From Hazenella coriacea (GTDB lineage Bacteria > Bacillota > Bacilli > Thermoactinomycetales > Thermoactinomycetaceae), in NCBI RefSeq assembly GCF_004341825.1, contig NZ_SMAG01000003.1, positions 455,591 through 519,590 of the forward strand: DNA of 64,000 nt, read 5' to 3'. The notes beneath the pieces are model-generated. The model saw only the letters and a program-made list of their open reading frames with translations. It did no database searches and was not told the DNA's origin. The translations under genes and the position numbers were made by a program. Below are positions 52,276 to 61,010 of this stretch, piece by piece (the first letter of the stretch is position 1; each line of letters begins with the position of its first letter).

Positions 52276-52572
52276 TCATTCCTTCAAGACAGCAGGCTGA
52301 TCTTCAAAAACAATATAGTCCAAGTTAATATTTAACAAAAAGACATCTTTACCTGTTTTTTGATCCTTTAGTACAAAAAAATCGCGCCCCACCTCACGCA
52401 AGGTTCCTGTAAAAATGCGATCCCTCCATTGATTACTAGCATCGTAACTCATATAAGCAGTAATTCTTTTTCCAACATTATTTTGTAAAAAATCTTCTGA
52501 GTAGAGACGATCCCTCTTTTGAGAAATCTCTCCATTTTGTGAGACCATTCCGTAAGGATACGACCAATACAT
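52276..52572 (-). CDS. gerQ: Spore coat protein GerQ
   Basis: 98 residues. The C-terminal domain VGKRITAYMSYDASNQWRDR, IFTGTLREVGRDFFVLKDQK and LDYIVFE matches GerQ; the long Gln/Gly/Pro-rich N-terminus of Bacillus GerQ is shortened here. GerQ is needed to place CwlJ in the spore coat and is cross-linked by transglutaminase in Bacillus. GGAGG precedes ATG 52572. It follows cwlJ after 14 bases, the conserved order of the pair. Confidence 0.88.
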   Translation of the reverse strand: MYWSYPYGMVSQNGEISQKRDRLYSEDFLQNNVGKRITAYMSYDASNQWRDRIFTGTLREVGRDFFVLKDQKTGKDVFLLNINLDYIVFEDQPAVLKE

Positions 52573-52586
52573 ACTCTTTACCTCCA

Positions 52587-53012
52587 TTAACGGTATACTT
52601 GCGGACAATTATTGGGAGTAGGTACATAAAAACAATGACTTTTATATCTTCCACTATTCGCTTGATTAAACCAAGTAGGAGGGCAATCACCTGCTGGCTT
52701 AAAAAACCACAACCCATAACGACCTGGTTCAAATCGCTCACCGCGAATCACTCTTTCTGCCAATCGGATATCCATCTTACGTGCGGGCTGATAAAAATAA
52801 GATTTTGTAATCGCTTCAAATCCACCTGGCTGCTGATAAACCATTTTTTGAATACTACTAATATCTCTAAAATCCAAACATTCACTACGCACCCGATTAA
52901 CCCCAACATTTCCGACTAAGAGCATTCCTAGTCGACCATCTCCTTCAGCTTCCGCTCGCATCAGTCTTGCTAACAACTTTGTCTGTTCTGGATTTGTTCT
53001 GACCACAGCCAT
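52587..53012 (-). CDS. cwlJ: Spore cortex-lytic cell wall hydrolase CwlJ
   Basis: 141 residues of the SleB/CwlJ hydrolase family. LLARLMRAEAEGDGRLGMLL with the catalytic Glu, NVGVNRV and FFKPAGDCPPTW with GRYKSHCFYVP are characteristic. No signal peptide, as expected for a coat-localised protein that acts on cortex during germination. AAGAGGTGG supports ATG 53012. A CATACCATA element (53038-53030, reverse strand) fits the -10 of SigE/SigK promoters, but no matching -35 was confirmed. Confidence 0.92.
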   Translation of the reverse strand: MAVVRTNPEQTKLLARLMRAEAEGDGRLGMLLVGNVGVNRVRSECLDFRDISSIQKMVYQQPGGFEAITKSYFYQPARKMDIRLAERVIRGERFEPGRYGLWFFKPAGDCPPTWFNQANSGRYKSHCFYVPTPNNCPQVYR

Positions 53013-53077
53013 GTGACCACCTCTTGGGCTATGGTATGAGAATTTATGACTAAAAAGAACACTTTTCAACAGAAAAA

Positions 53078-53103
53078 AACAGATGAGATGAAACTCATCT
53101 GTT
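53078..53103 (-). terminator. Terminator of the amidohydrolase gene
   Basis: AACAGATGAG pairs with CTCATCTGTT and is followed by TTTTTTC on the reverse strand. The stem begins at the stop codon. Confidence 0.85.
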
Positions 53104-54703
53104 ACTTTTGAAAGGCGATCTTTCCATTGATAATCGTCTGGAGTGTTTGAGCTTTTAGGAGTTCATCAACGTCTCCAGTAAGCAAGTCCCGATCAAACAC
53201 GCTGAAATCTGCCTGTTTTCCTACTGAAATGGTCCCACGTCGGTGCTCTTCTCCCTCAGCATAGGCACTTCCTTTAGTGAATAGCATCAATGCTTCTAAG
53301 GCAGCTAATTTTTGTTCTGGAAGATAACCAGGATGATCTACGGAGTCTTCCAGCCTTCTTCGAGTCACTGCTGCATGGATGCCTAACAAAGGGTTCACAG
53401 GTTCAATCGGAGCATCACTTCCTCCTGCACATACAATCCCTGCTTGATGTAGCGTTTTCCATGCATAGGCAAATGCCGATCTTTTTTCGCCTACTCGTTC
53501 TAACACCCATGGAAAATCACTAGCGACAAATCGTGGTTGAATATCGACTGCCACATCATCCATCTCTTCCAATTCCCTTACTAAATCTGCTCGCAGGACT
53601 TGGGCGTGAATCAGTCGATGTCGTAATCCGCTTCCTTGAATGGAATAAGCTTTCATCGCTTGAATCACTCGGTCAACCGCTTCATCTCCAATCGCATGGA
53701 CAGCAATGGGCATATTTCGCTGTGCTGCCTGTTGAGTGAGATGAAGAAGTTCTACTTGCTCGTGGATTGCCATCCCTTGATTGTTTGGATCGTCCGCATA
53801 AGGCTCTGACAGTAAGGCGGTTCTCCCTCCAATCGCTCCATCTGCAAAAATCTTGCAAGCACCAAGACGGAACCATTCATTTCCTTGACGTTCTTGGGGA
53901 GACAGTCGATCTATTTCTAGAAGATAGGGGTGGTAAACCAAGTGATGTGTACGTAAAAAAATACCTTCCTCATATAATTCTTGGCAAATTCGGATCAGTT
54001 CTTCCACACTAGCTATATAACGAAGGTCATCACTATGAACAGCCGTTAATCCACAAGCAAGTGCCTTCTTCATAGCGATCCGCATCGTCTCTTTTTTATC
54101 CTGATAGCTCGGCTCTGGTTGAGCTTGATTAAAAATAAATGAGGCATTTTCATACACCCAGCCATTTAACTTGCCTGATAAATCTCTCCCGAATGAACCA
54201 TCCTCAGGATCTGATTGATCTTCGGTCACACCAGCTTTCCGATATGCACAGGTATTGACTAAATAAGCATGATAACAAATTCGACTTAAAAATACGGGAT
54301 GATAGGGAAAGGCTTCATCCAACTCAGCCAATGAAGGGACTTCACCACCCATTCGATTTTCATCCCATCCTACTCCGATGATCCATTCTCCTGGGTTGAT
54401 CATACTGGCTCGTTCTTTCATTTTTTCTAGCAGATCCGTTTTCGATCGGCAATGAGTAAAATCTAACATTTGACACTTCTGCCCCAGTCCAGAGAGATGC
54501 ATATGGCTATCCACTAATCCTGGATAAACATATCCTCCCTCCAAATCTACCCGTTGAACATGACCCTGATGAAAAAGGTTTTCCATCTCCTTATTCGATC
54601 CCATGGCAATAATCTTTCCATTTTCCACTACAACAGCTTCTGCTTGTGGGCAAGTGGGGTCAAGGGTGACGATGTGACCATGATGAAAAATCGTTTGACT
54701 CAT
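53102..54703 (-). CDS. Amidohydrolase of the YtcJ/DUF4440-type (amidohydrolase_3)
   Basis: 533 residues. Metal-dependent hydrolase motifs: GLVDSHMHLSGLG, VHSDDLRYI, IAVHAIGDEAVDRVIQAM, RHRLIHAQV and AGGSDAPIEPVNPLLGIHAA, with the start HIVTLDPTCPQAEAVVVENG typical of exoenzyme-regulatory AepA/YtcJ relatives. It probably hydrolyses an amide or cyclic amide; the substrate is unknown. GGAGAGG precedes ATG 54703. It stands alone. Confidence 0.9.
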   Translation of the reverse strand: MSQTIFHHGHIVTLDPTCPQAEAVVVENGKIIAMGSNKEMENLFHQGHVQRVDLEGGYVYPGLVDSHMHLSGLGQKCQMLDFTHCRSKTDLLEKMKERASMINPGEWIIGVGWDENRMGGEVPSLAELDEAFPYHPVFLSRICYHAYLVNTCAYRKAGVTEDQSDPEDGSFGRDLSGKLNGWVYENASFIFNQAQPEPSYQDKKETMRIAMKKALACGLTAVHSDDLRYIASVEELIRICQELYEEGIFLRTHHLVYHPYLLEIDRLSPQERQGNEWFRLGACKIFADGAIGGRTALLSEPYADDPNNQGMAIHEQVELLHLTQQAAQRNMPIAVHAIGDEAVDRVIQAMKAYSIQGSGLRHRLIHAQVLRADLVRELEEMDDVAVDIQPRFVASDFPWVLERVGEKRSAFAYAWKTLHQAGIVCAGGSDAPIEPVNPLLGIHAAVTRRRLEDSVDHPGYLPEQKLAALEALMLFTKGSAYAEGEEHRRGTISVGKQADFSVFDRDLLTGDVDELLKAQTLQTIINGKIAFQK

Positions 54704-54817
54704 TTACCTGATCCTCTCCGTTCATATCGAATCGTCCTCATATCCATCATAGACCGAACTACTAATCCTCGTAAATACTTCGATTTACTCCCGTTGGAAA
54801 CATTTCTCGGTATAAAG

Positions 54818-54839
54818 CGAACGTATATTTGCATATAAT
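54818..54839 (+). promoter_or_regulatory. LexA-box-like site within a -10 region
   Basis: CGAACGTATATTTG (54818-54831) matches the Bacillus SOS box CGAACRNRYGTTYG with one mismatch, and TATAAT follows at 54834-54839. A second half-site GTTCG lies further downstream. Confidence 0.6.
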
Positions 54840-54880
54840 AAGATCCAACAGATCATATGTTCGGTTATGGAGTTGGTTAG

Positions 54881-56113
54881 ATGGAACCTGTCATTTTTCT
54901 GGTGGATATGCAATCTTTTTATGCAAGTGTAGAAAAAGCTTTACGCCCTGAATTAAAGGAGCGTCCTCTCGTTGTTTCAGGTGATCCTGAACGGAGACAC
55001 GGAGTTGTACTGGCTGCCTGCCCCATCGCCAAATCTTATGGGATTAAAAATGCAGAAACATTATGGGAAGCCCAAAAAAGTTGCCCTCAGTTAGTTGTTG
55101 TGCGACCACGAATGAAACTCTATTTGAACATGTCCTTACGGATCACAGAGATTTTAGAACAGTTTAGTGACCAAGTAGAGCCTTACTCCATTGATGAACA
55201 ATTTATCGCCGTCCATGGAAGTCAACAACTATTTGGAAAGCCAGAGGAAATCGCTGTTAAAATCCAAAAGGAAATTCAACAGCAGATCAAGGTCTATGCC
55301 CGTGTTGGCATAGGTCCTAATAAAGTGCTAGCTAAAATGGCGTGCGACCATTTCGCCAAAAAAAATGAGTCAGGAATCTTCTGGTTGACGCATGAAAATA
55401 TGGAAGAATACCTATGGCCATTGCCGATTGGCAAACTATTTGGGGTTGGCAGTCGCATGAATCGCCATCTGCAACGGATCGGAATTCGCACCATTGGAGA
55501 ACTAGCTCAATTCCCACTTGAACGGTTAAAAAAGCGTTGGGGGATTAACGGTCATGTGTTATGGATGACTGCTAATGGTATAGACTCTTCACCTGTTACC
55601 AAGCAAACATTCCAACAACAAAAGGCAGTAGGTCATCACATGACATTACCACGTGATTACCGAACCGAAGAGGAGATTCAAGTCGTATTGTTGGAGTTAT
55701 GTGAAGAAGTATGCAGACGTACTCGCCATCATCACCTGATGGGTCAGACCATTCATGTTGGATGCCGAAGCGCTAACTTTGATCGACCCACTGGATTTTA
55801 TCGTCAAATGAAACTCCCCGAACCGACGAATCAAACGATGGTGATATTTAAATATGCTTGGCAACTCTTCCGCAAGTTTTGGGATGAGCAGCCCATTCGT
55901 TCTTTGGGAATTAGTCTAAGTCAACTTCAGCAAGATGACACCATACAACTCAATCTATTCAACCCTCATCAAGAGAAACAAGTCAAATTAGGATATGTAA
56001 TGGATGAGATTAAAGAACGTTTTGGTACAACCGCCATTTTACGTGCCTCATCCTTAACTTCAGCTGGGCAAGCGGTCGAACGCTCTCGCAAGATTGGAGG
56101 TCATTACAAATGA
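54881..56113 (+). CDS. Y-family DNA polymerase (UvrX/YqjW-like)
   Basis: 410 residues. FLVDMQSFYASVEKA carries the first catalytic Asp and YSIDEQFIAV the second Asp/Glu pair (SIDE), followed by IGPNKVLAKMACDHFAKK and a helix-hairpin-helix GVGSRMNRHLQRIGIRTIGE. The C-terminal little-finger domain is near 240-350. It is a translesion polymerase of the UvrX type often found with YolD. It overlaps the next gene by 4 bases. A LexA-like box lies upstream. DinB paralogues are alternatives, but UvrX is favoured by the YolD partner. Confidence 0.9.
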   Translation: MEPVIFLVDMQSFYASVEKALRPELKERPLVVSGDPERRHGVVLAACPIAKSYGIKNAETLWEAQKSCPQLVVVRPRMKLYLNMSLRITEILEQFSDQVEPYSIDEQFIAVHGSQQLFGKPEEIAVKIQKEIQQQIKVYARVGIGPNKVLAKMACDHFAKKNESGIFWLTHENMEEYLWPLPIGKLFGVGSRMNRHLQRIGIRTIGELAQFPLERLKKRWGINGHVLWMTANGIDSSPVTKQTFQQQKAVGHHMTLPRDYRTEEEIQVVLLELCEEVCRRTRHHHLMGQTIHVGCRSANFDRPTGFYRQMKLPEPTNQTMVIFKYAWQLFRKFWDEQPIRSLGISLSQLQQDDTIQLNLFNPHQEKQVKLGYVMDEIKERFGTTAILRASSLTSAGQAVERSRKIGGHYK

Positions 56114-56448
56114 GTGATATCTTAGATCGGAAAAATATTTTATGGGAAAGTAGCCGAATGTTTTTACCTGAACACCGTCAAGCTCTCCTTGAGCAACATC
56201 GCAAAGTGACTGAGTATCATCCACCCGAACTGGATGAAGATCAAAAAACGTATATGAACTATTTGTTGCAAGAAGCACTCGAAACAGAAAAACCCATCCT
56301 CGCCACATTTGCCACTCAGTACTCTCCACAACAATTTTGTGGCTTTATCGATCATGTAGATTTATTGACTCAAACCATCCACTTATCCAATGGAACCTAC
56401 AAACAACTGATTTCATTTCAAAAGCTATTAAATGTAGAGTGGCCTTGA
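56110..56448 (+). CDS. YolD-like protein
   Basis: 112 residues. ILWESSRMFLPEHRQALLEQ (YolD N-terminal start) and the C-terminal FIDHVDLLTQTIHLSNGTY, KQLISFQKLLNVEW are characteristic. YolD-like genes are commonly paired with Y-family polymerase genes, probably as accessory or UmuD-like factors. The ATG overlaps the polymerase stop (ATGA), so translation is coupled. Confidence 0.9.
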   Translation: MSDILDRKNILWESSRMFLPEHRQALLEQHRKVTEYHPPELDEDQKTYMNYLLQEALETEKPILATFATQYSPQQFCGFIDHVDLLTQTIHLSNGTYKQLISFQKLLNVEWP

Positions 56449-56697
56449 TCATGATAGCTAATAACTTACTATGATCGTTTATTTATTGATAACTTTTGCA
56501 AAACGAATATATATCCTTGATTTAACTTAGCTGAAATCATAAGATTATGAGTGACTTTACACCACTATGAGTAAATATATTGGATTAAAAAAACTCATAG
56601 AGTGGTAAACAATGTAGTAACTCTGAGTTTGCTAGCACAACAAAACTGACCCACTTTCACAGTGGGATAGAAAAGTAGAAACAGGAGGTATAAAGTT

Positions 56698-57726
56698 TTG
56701 TTTAAAAAGTTAATGGCAAGTTTTGGACAAGGTGGGGCTAAAGTAGACTTGGTTCTCCAACAAAATCAATTCTACCTAGGAGATCAAGTGGAAGGAAAAA
56801 TCATCATTTATGGTGGTACAGTTGCACAACAGATTAACCGAATTGGTGTTTCTTTAGAAATGGATGTACGAGTTTCTGGGCGTCATTATACCCGAACGGT
56901 AGCTCAAGTCCCCTTCCATTCATCTTTTACCATTCAACCTCATGAGCAAAAAGAACTTCCATTCCAGTTTGTTTTACCTAACAATCTACTGATTTCTGGA
57001 AATTATGTTTCCTTTTATTTTAAAACCCATCTCGATATTGCAGGTGGCGTAGATCATACAGATAAAGATTACATCTCCGTCCTCCCTACCCCTGAACTGC
57101 AAAATGTTCTCCATGCACTTGAGCAGTTAGGCTTTCGGGAAAAACATGATTCCAGAAAATTTAATGGGTATGCTCAAGAGTTTGAACTGTTCCCTACTCA
57201 ATTATATCAAGGTCAAATTGAAGAGATTGAATTCATTATCGCACTTCAAGAAGATGGGATTCGCATGCTGTTTGAGGTAGATATTTACTCCTTTGGTCAT
57301 AAAAGAGAGGTAAAAAGAGAACTATTCCTTGACCACTCATTGTTAACCAATGTACCTAACTTAGCCAATTACTTTAAACAACTATTAGACGAACTATTGG
57401 CTCAACAGTCTGCATTTGGTCAACAACCTACTTTTGGTCAGCAATCTTCTCCATATCCCCAAAACCCGTATTCTCAAAATCCATATCCCCAACGTCCTCA
57501 GCGTTACTTTGGTTCATCTTCAGCTCGCCATTATGGTCATCATCCACATCACAAACACCGTGGCTTCTCAAGTGGAGCAGCTGGAGCTGTTGGGGGATTC
57601 GCAGCTGGGATGCTTGGTGGAATGTTAATCAACGAAATGATGGATGATGATGACGATGGAGGGTTTGGTGGCGGCTTTGATGATGAGGGAGGATTTGACG
57701 ACTTCTTTGGAGGAGATGAGGATTGA
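56698..57726 (+). CDS. spo0M: Sporulation-control protein Spo0M
   Basis: 342 residues. The arrestin-like N-terminal region (FKKLMASFGQGGAKVDLVLQ, FYLGDQVEGKIIIYGGTVAQ, FQFVLPNNLLISGNY) is the Spo0M signature. The C-terminal part is a low-complexity Gln/Pro/Tyr stretch, a histidine-rich patch (HYGHHPHHKHRG), a Gly/Ala hydrophobic segment and an Asp/Gly-rich acidic end, longer than in Bacillus Spo0M (about 258). In Bacillus it influences early sporulation. TTG 56698 follows AGGAGG. Confidence 0.9.
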   Translation: MFKKLMASFGQGGAKVDLVLQQNQFYLGDQVEGKIIIYGGTVAQQINRIGVSLEMDVRVSGRHYTRTVAQVPFHSSFTIQPHEQKELPFQFVLPNNLLISGNYVSFYFKTHLDIAGGVDHTDKDYISVLPTPELQNVLHALEQLGFREKHDSRKFNGYAQEFELFPTQLYQGQIEEIEFIIALQEDGIRMLFEVDIYSFGHKREVKRELFLDHSLLTNVPNLANYFKQLLDELLAQQSAFGQQPTFGQQSSPYPQNPYSQNPYPQRPQRYFGSSSARHYGHHPHHKHRGFSSGAAGAVGGFAAGMLGGMLINEMMDDDDDGGFGGGFDDEGGFDDFFGGDED

Positions 57727-57814
57727 TCTACTCATCATCCACCTTTACGAAAGCGGATTCAAAAAAAGGAAGTTCTCTATATGACTTTCATCAAAAAGGA
57801 AGTGACATCATCTC

Positions 57815-58123
57815 ATGGATACAAAGTGGATCAAAGTACTCATTCATGCTAGTACATGGTTTGCACCGATCCTGGTACCCATTATTGTTTATCTAGTCGC
57901 AGATGATCGAGATATTAAAAAGCTCTCTTTACAAGCCTTAATATTTCATCTATCCATGGTCGTCTTACTCGCCATCTCATCAGTCCTAACAATCATCTTG
58001 ATCGGATTTTTACTCATATTTATCTTCACATTAATTTCTATCATCATCCCAATCATGGGGATTATCTATGCTTTACAAGATCGTACATTTAACTACCCAG
58101 TCATCGGTCAGTTTATTTCCTGA
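57815..58123 (+). CDS. DUF4870 membrane protein
   Basis: 102 residues with three membrane helices. THWFAPILVPIIVYL-like ASTWFAPILVPIIVYLVADD and the following LSLQALIFHLSMVVLLAIS are typical of DUF4870/Tic20-like small proteins. Function unknown. GGAAGTGA precedes the ATG. It follows spo0M by 88 bases and shares its terminator. Confidence 0.85.
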   Translation: MDTKWIKVLIHASTWFAPILVPIIVYLVADDRDIKKLSLQALIFHLSMVVLLAISSVLTIILIGFLLIFIFTLISIIIPIMGIIYALQDRTFNYPVIGQFIS

Positions 58124-58134
58124 TTTTTTCCATC

Positions 58135-58187
58135 GCCATCCTTGGTTACATCCTAAGTGAGAAATCAGACCAAGGATGGCTTTTTTA
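58135..58187 (+). terminator. Terminator after the DUF4870 gene
   Basis: GCCATCCTTGGT pairs with ACCAAGGATGGC and is followed by TTTTTTA. Confidence 0.9.
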
Positions 58188-58244
58188 TCATCTAAATAGA
58201 TTCAATAATCCCATCACTAAGTTCTTTGAACCTAAATACATGAA

Positions 58245-59849
58245 CTACATTCTAGCTTTGACTTGCTTTATTTCCTCAACCAACTGCTGGAAGCGTTTCT
58301 CTAATTGAGAAGAAATATCTCCTTTAGGTGTAGTTGATAACCTACCAAGCACTTCACTCAGTTCATTCTCCAATGATAACAACCGTTGTTTCTCTTCAAC
58401 CACTAAATCTGATAGAGAACGGTCCTTTTTATGTTGAATCCACTCCTGATATGTTCCTGAAAAATATATCGCCTCTTTATTTTCAATGAGTAACACATGC
58501 TCTGCTAATCCTTGAATCAACTGACGATCATGAGAGGCGAAAAGAATGGTTCCCGGGTAAGCTCGCAACACATTTTCTAACTCTTCTCTAGTAAAGACAT
58601 CAAGGAAATTGGTTGGTTCGTCTAATAATAAACAGTTACAGTCACTAAGAAACACTTTGGCCAAGGCTACTTTGACTCGCTCTCCTCCACTCAATACCCC
58701 TACTGGTTTATAAACATCCTCTCTGCGAAACAGCAGACGAGCGAGAACGGTGCGGACCAACGACTCTGTATATGGACTCTCTTCTTTGACATTTTCAAGA
58801 ATTGATTTCTGTTCGTCCAACTGGGTTAAATTCTGTCGAAAATATCCAATTTGGGTAGAAGGAGAAAGATAAACTCCTGGTACTTGATCGACGATCATTT
58901 GAAGTAAAGTTGACTTACCTACCCCATTCTTACCAAGAAGAGCGATTTTTTTACCAGAAGGGATTTGACAAGTAAACGAGTTGAACAGCTCTCGTGCTCC
59001 GATCCTTTTACTTACCTGGTCGATGCGTAGTGCAACTCGGCTTTCCATGGGTCGAAATACTTCTGTTTCAAAGCGTACTGATGGTAATGAAGTCGGCTTT
59101 TCCTTCTCTTCTAATTGGTTAATTCGACTTTGAATCGCTTTAGTTCCCTGATCTAGTTTTTTCTTTTTGCCACTCGTTACCCACTTATGAAGTCTCGCCT
59201 CACTTGGTCCCATCCGCTTCGGAGCTTTACGAACTCGTTGGGAAGCTAATTGTGTTTCAGCCTTTGCATCAAGTAGCCTTCGTTTTTCAGCTACATATTG
59301 TTCATACTCGAAAGCTTGACGACGAAATTGTTCCTCTTTTTGTTGGCGGTACTCATCGTAGTTACCCGTATATACTTGAACGACCCCTTGTTCAACTTCG
59401 ATGATCTTATCACAGACAGCATTTAACAACGAGCGGTCATGCGAAATCAATAACAGTGCTCCTGGATATTGTTGAAGCTCTTTTTCTAACCATTGGATTG
59501 ACTCAAGGTCTAAATGGCTTGTTGGCTCATCGGCTAAGAGAAGAGCTGGTGATTTAGCAAGTGCCTTAATGATCTTACGCCGTGTCTTCTCTCCTCCACT
59601 TGCTGGGGGCTCTAGATCACTATCCAGTCCATCCCCTTGATGAATCCAACTCATCGTTCCATGAAGATGAATGATCCCTTCATCGACCGGCATTTCTTTA
59701 CTTAAACAACGTAACAATGTCGTTTTCCCGGCTCCATTGACCCCCACGATTCCGATCTTATCTCCTTTAAATATCTGAAGTTGATCCATCGAGAACAGTA
59801 ATCGATCACCCAACCATTTCTTTACCTTTTGCGCTTCCAAAATGAACAT
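58245..59849 (-). CDS. ABC-F protein, antibiotic-resistance type (VmlR/Vga/Msr-like)
   Basis: 534 residues, two ATP-binding cassettes without membrane segments. First cassette: Walker A GVNGAGKTTLL, signature ASGGEKTRR, Walker B LLADEPTSHLD. Second: GKNGVGKSTLL, LSGGERVKVALAK, LLLDEPTNFLD. The linker of about 90 residues is long, basic and contains MGPSEARLHK, as in ribosome-protection ABC-F proteins. Such proteins bind the ribosome E site and displace antibiotics (lincosamides, streptogramins A, pleuromutilins in VmlR/Vga). The exact drug is not predictable. It has its own promoter and a leader with a terminator that overlaps the ribosome site. Confidence 0.9.
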   Translation of the reverse strand: MFILEAQKVKKWLGDRLLFSMDQLQIFKGDKIGIVGVNGAGKTTLLRCLSKEMPVDEGIIHLHGTMSWIHQGDGLDSDLEPPASGGEKTRRKIIKALAKSPALLLADEPTSHLDLESIQWLEKELQQYPGALLLISHDRSLLNAVCDKIIEVEQGVVQVYTGNYDEYRQQKEEQFRRQAFEYEQYVAEKRRLLDAKAETQLASQRVRKAPKRMGPSEARLHKWVTSGKKKKLDQGTKAIQSRINQLEEKEKPTSLPSVRFETEVFRPMESRVALRIDQVSKRIGARELFNSFTCQIPSGKKIALLGKNGVGKSTLLQMIVDQVPGVYLSPSTQIGYFRQNLTQLDEQKSILENVKEESPYTESLVRTVLARLLFRREDVYKPVGVLSGGERVKVALAKVFLSDCNCLLLDEPTNFLDVFTREELENVLRAYPGTILFASHDRQLIQGLAEHVLLIENKEAIYFSGTYQEWIQHKKDRSLSDLVVEEKQRLLSLENELSEVLGRLSTTPKGDISSQLEKRFQQLVEEIKQVKARM

Positions 59850-59855
59850 AAAAAA

Positions 59856-59883
59856 AACCTCCCTGAGAGATCCTAGAGAGGTT
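59856..59883 (-). terminator. Attenuator terminator in front of the ABC-F gene
   Basis: On the reverse strand AACCTCTCT pairs with AGGGAGGTT and a run of eight T leads directly to the ATG. The 3' arm contains the Shine-Dalgarno GGGAGG, so the hairpin would stop transcription and also hide the ribosome site. Confidence 0.82.
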
Positions 59884-59994
59884 CGTTTTCCATTCCTAAA
59901 TAAGATATACTTGTGGATATGCCAAAAAACATGAAAACCAATCAGCTATTTTCACAAGGTATATCGAAAAATGGGCAAACGAATCCCGCTCTAG
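59873..59994 (-). promoter_or_regulatory. Antiterminator pairing in the ABC-F leader
   Basis: Upstream CTAGAGCGGGATTCGTT (59994-59978, reverse strand) is complementary to AACGAACCTCTCTAG (59887-59873): 6 plus 2 plus 6 base pairs with a short mismatch and bulge. This uses the same bases as the terminator's 5' arm, so only one structure can form. Confidence 0.72.
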
Positions 59995-60139
59995 TTCTTA
60001 AGCATTTTTAATTGCTTTGAGTTAGCGAGATTTCTGCTCCATCGTTCGAAATACCATTCCTTTCAGAGTTATCGATGACTGTCACTCTAAGTTGAGTGAT
60101 TCATCCTATAAAATTTACAATATAAACATTATATTTTAC

Positions 60140-60168
60140 ATTATAAGGAATATATATTCATGTGTCAA
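60140..60168 (-). promoter_or_regulatory. Consensus SigA promoter of the ABC-F gene
   Basis: TTGACA (60168-60163), 17 bases, TATAAT (60145-60140) on the reverse strand, both perfect. It gives a leader of about 285 bases. Confidence 0.9.
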
Positions 60169-60185
60169 GAGAGGGATTTTATTGA

Positions 60186-60671
60186 TCAAAGAGCTCGCCG
60201 CATGACCTGAGCGCTGCCTTCACTACGGATCACTTCAAAGGCTAAACGTTCATAAAAGCGTACGGCTGGATGATCTTTAGCTACATGAAGTGATAAACCT
60301 GGATACCCCTCTAAACGCGCTTGGTTAATCAGTCGAGTGAGTAAATCACGCCCTAATCCTTGACGTCGATACTCAGGGAGTATAGCAATCGTAATCTCAG
60401 GCTCCTTCTCTGAAACAAACCCATACCCCGGTTTTTCTTTACTAAACTGCCGAAACCAAGCCGCTCCCACAGGTTTCTTCTCTTTTTTTTCAACAGCAAA
60501 AAAACCTAAATCACCCGATTGACCCCAGTTTTCTAAATATCGGCTTAACTCAGGGTGATCCACATTTTCGGATAATTTCTGTTCACCAACTGGAGCTTGG
60601 ATCGCCAAATATAAAAATTCTTTTAAATGTACGGAATCACTTGGTTTGATCACTCGATAAATAAAGTTCAA
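60186..60671 (-). CDS. GNAT-family N-acetyltransferase
   Basis: 161 residues. The acetyl-CoA loop ILPEYRRQGLGRDLLTRLIN and LSLHVAKDHPAVRFYERLAF (motifs A and B) are clear. It acetylates an unidentified small molecule or protein. TTG 60671 follows AAAGGGG at about nine bases. The ABC-F promoter lies immediately downstream of its stop codon, so the ABC-F gene is not dependent on it. Confidence 0.88.
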   Translation of the reverse strand: MNFIYRVIKPSDSVHLKEFLYLAIQAPVGEQKLSENVDHPELSRYLENWGQSGDLGFFAVEKKEKKPVGAAWFRQFSKEKPGYGFVSEKEPEITIAILPEYRRQGLGRDLLTRLINQARLEGYPGLSLHVAKDHPAVRFYERLAFEVIRSEGSAQVMRRAL

Positions 60672-61010
60672 TCATTCCAACCCCTTTTAACAAATCATTC
60701 ATTGATATATATAAAACAATAATTTTTAGATATAAGTAACATTTCGATAATAAAACAAGATGTACCTGCTAATTATTTTTGAAAACATAAAAATGTATAT
60801 AAAAAAAGGTGTGAACTCTCATCACAAATAAAAACTATTGACTATTGAAATAGTCAATAGTTTTTATTTATTACTCTGTACAGGTTTAGTCACATATGGA
60901 TCCAAATCCCGTCAGAGAGATGTTTCCCATCCTTACTCACGTAGCCGGTTAAAAGTCGTTCGCAAGAGTCACATCTCCCCTCTTGGGTGGATGAGATCGA
61001 TCATTGCTTC
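60672..61010. other. Intergenic region with terminator
   Basis: Contains the terminator at 60826-60869 and AT-rich sequence before the GNAT gene. No further feature was recognised; a short AAGAG/CTCTT repeat lies near 60970-60990. Confidence 0.5.
60826..60869. terminator. Strong terminator after the nucleoside-recognition gene
   Basis: AAATAAAAACTATTGACTAT and ATAGTCAATAGTTTTTATTT form a perfect 20-bp stem with a 4-base loop. Confidence 0.92.

Noticed and set aside
52478..52741. Reverse open frame spanning the cwlJ-gerQ junction
   Set aside because: It is a frame shadow of both genes; cwlJ and gerQ explain the region with correct ribosome sites.
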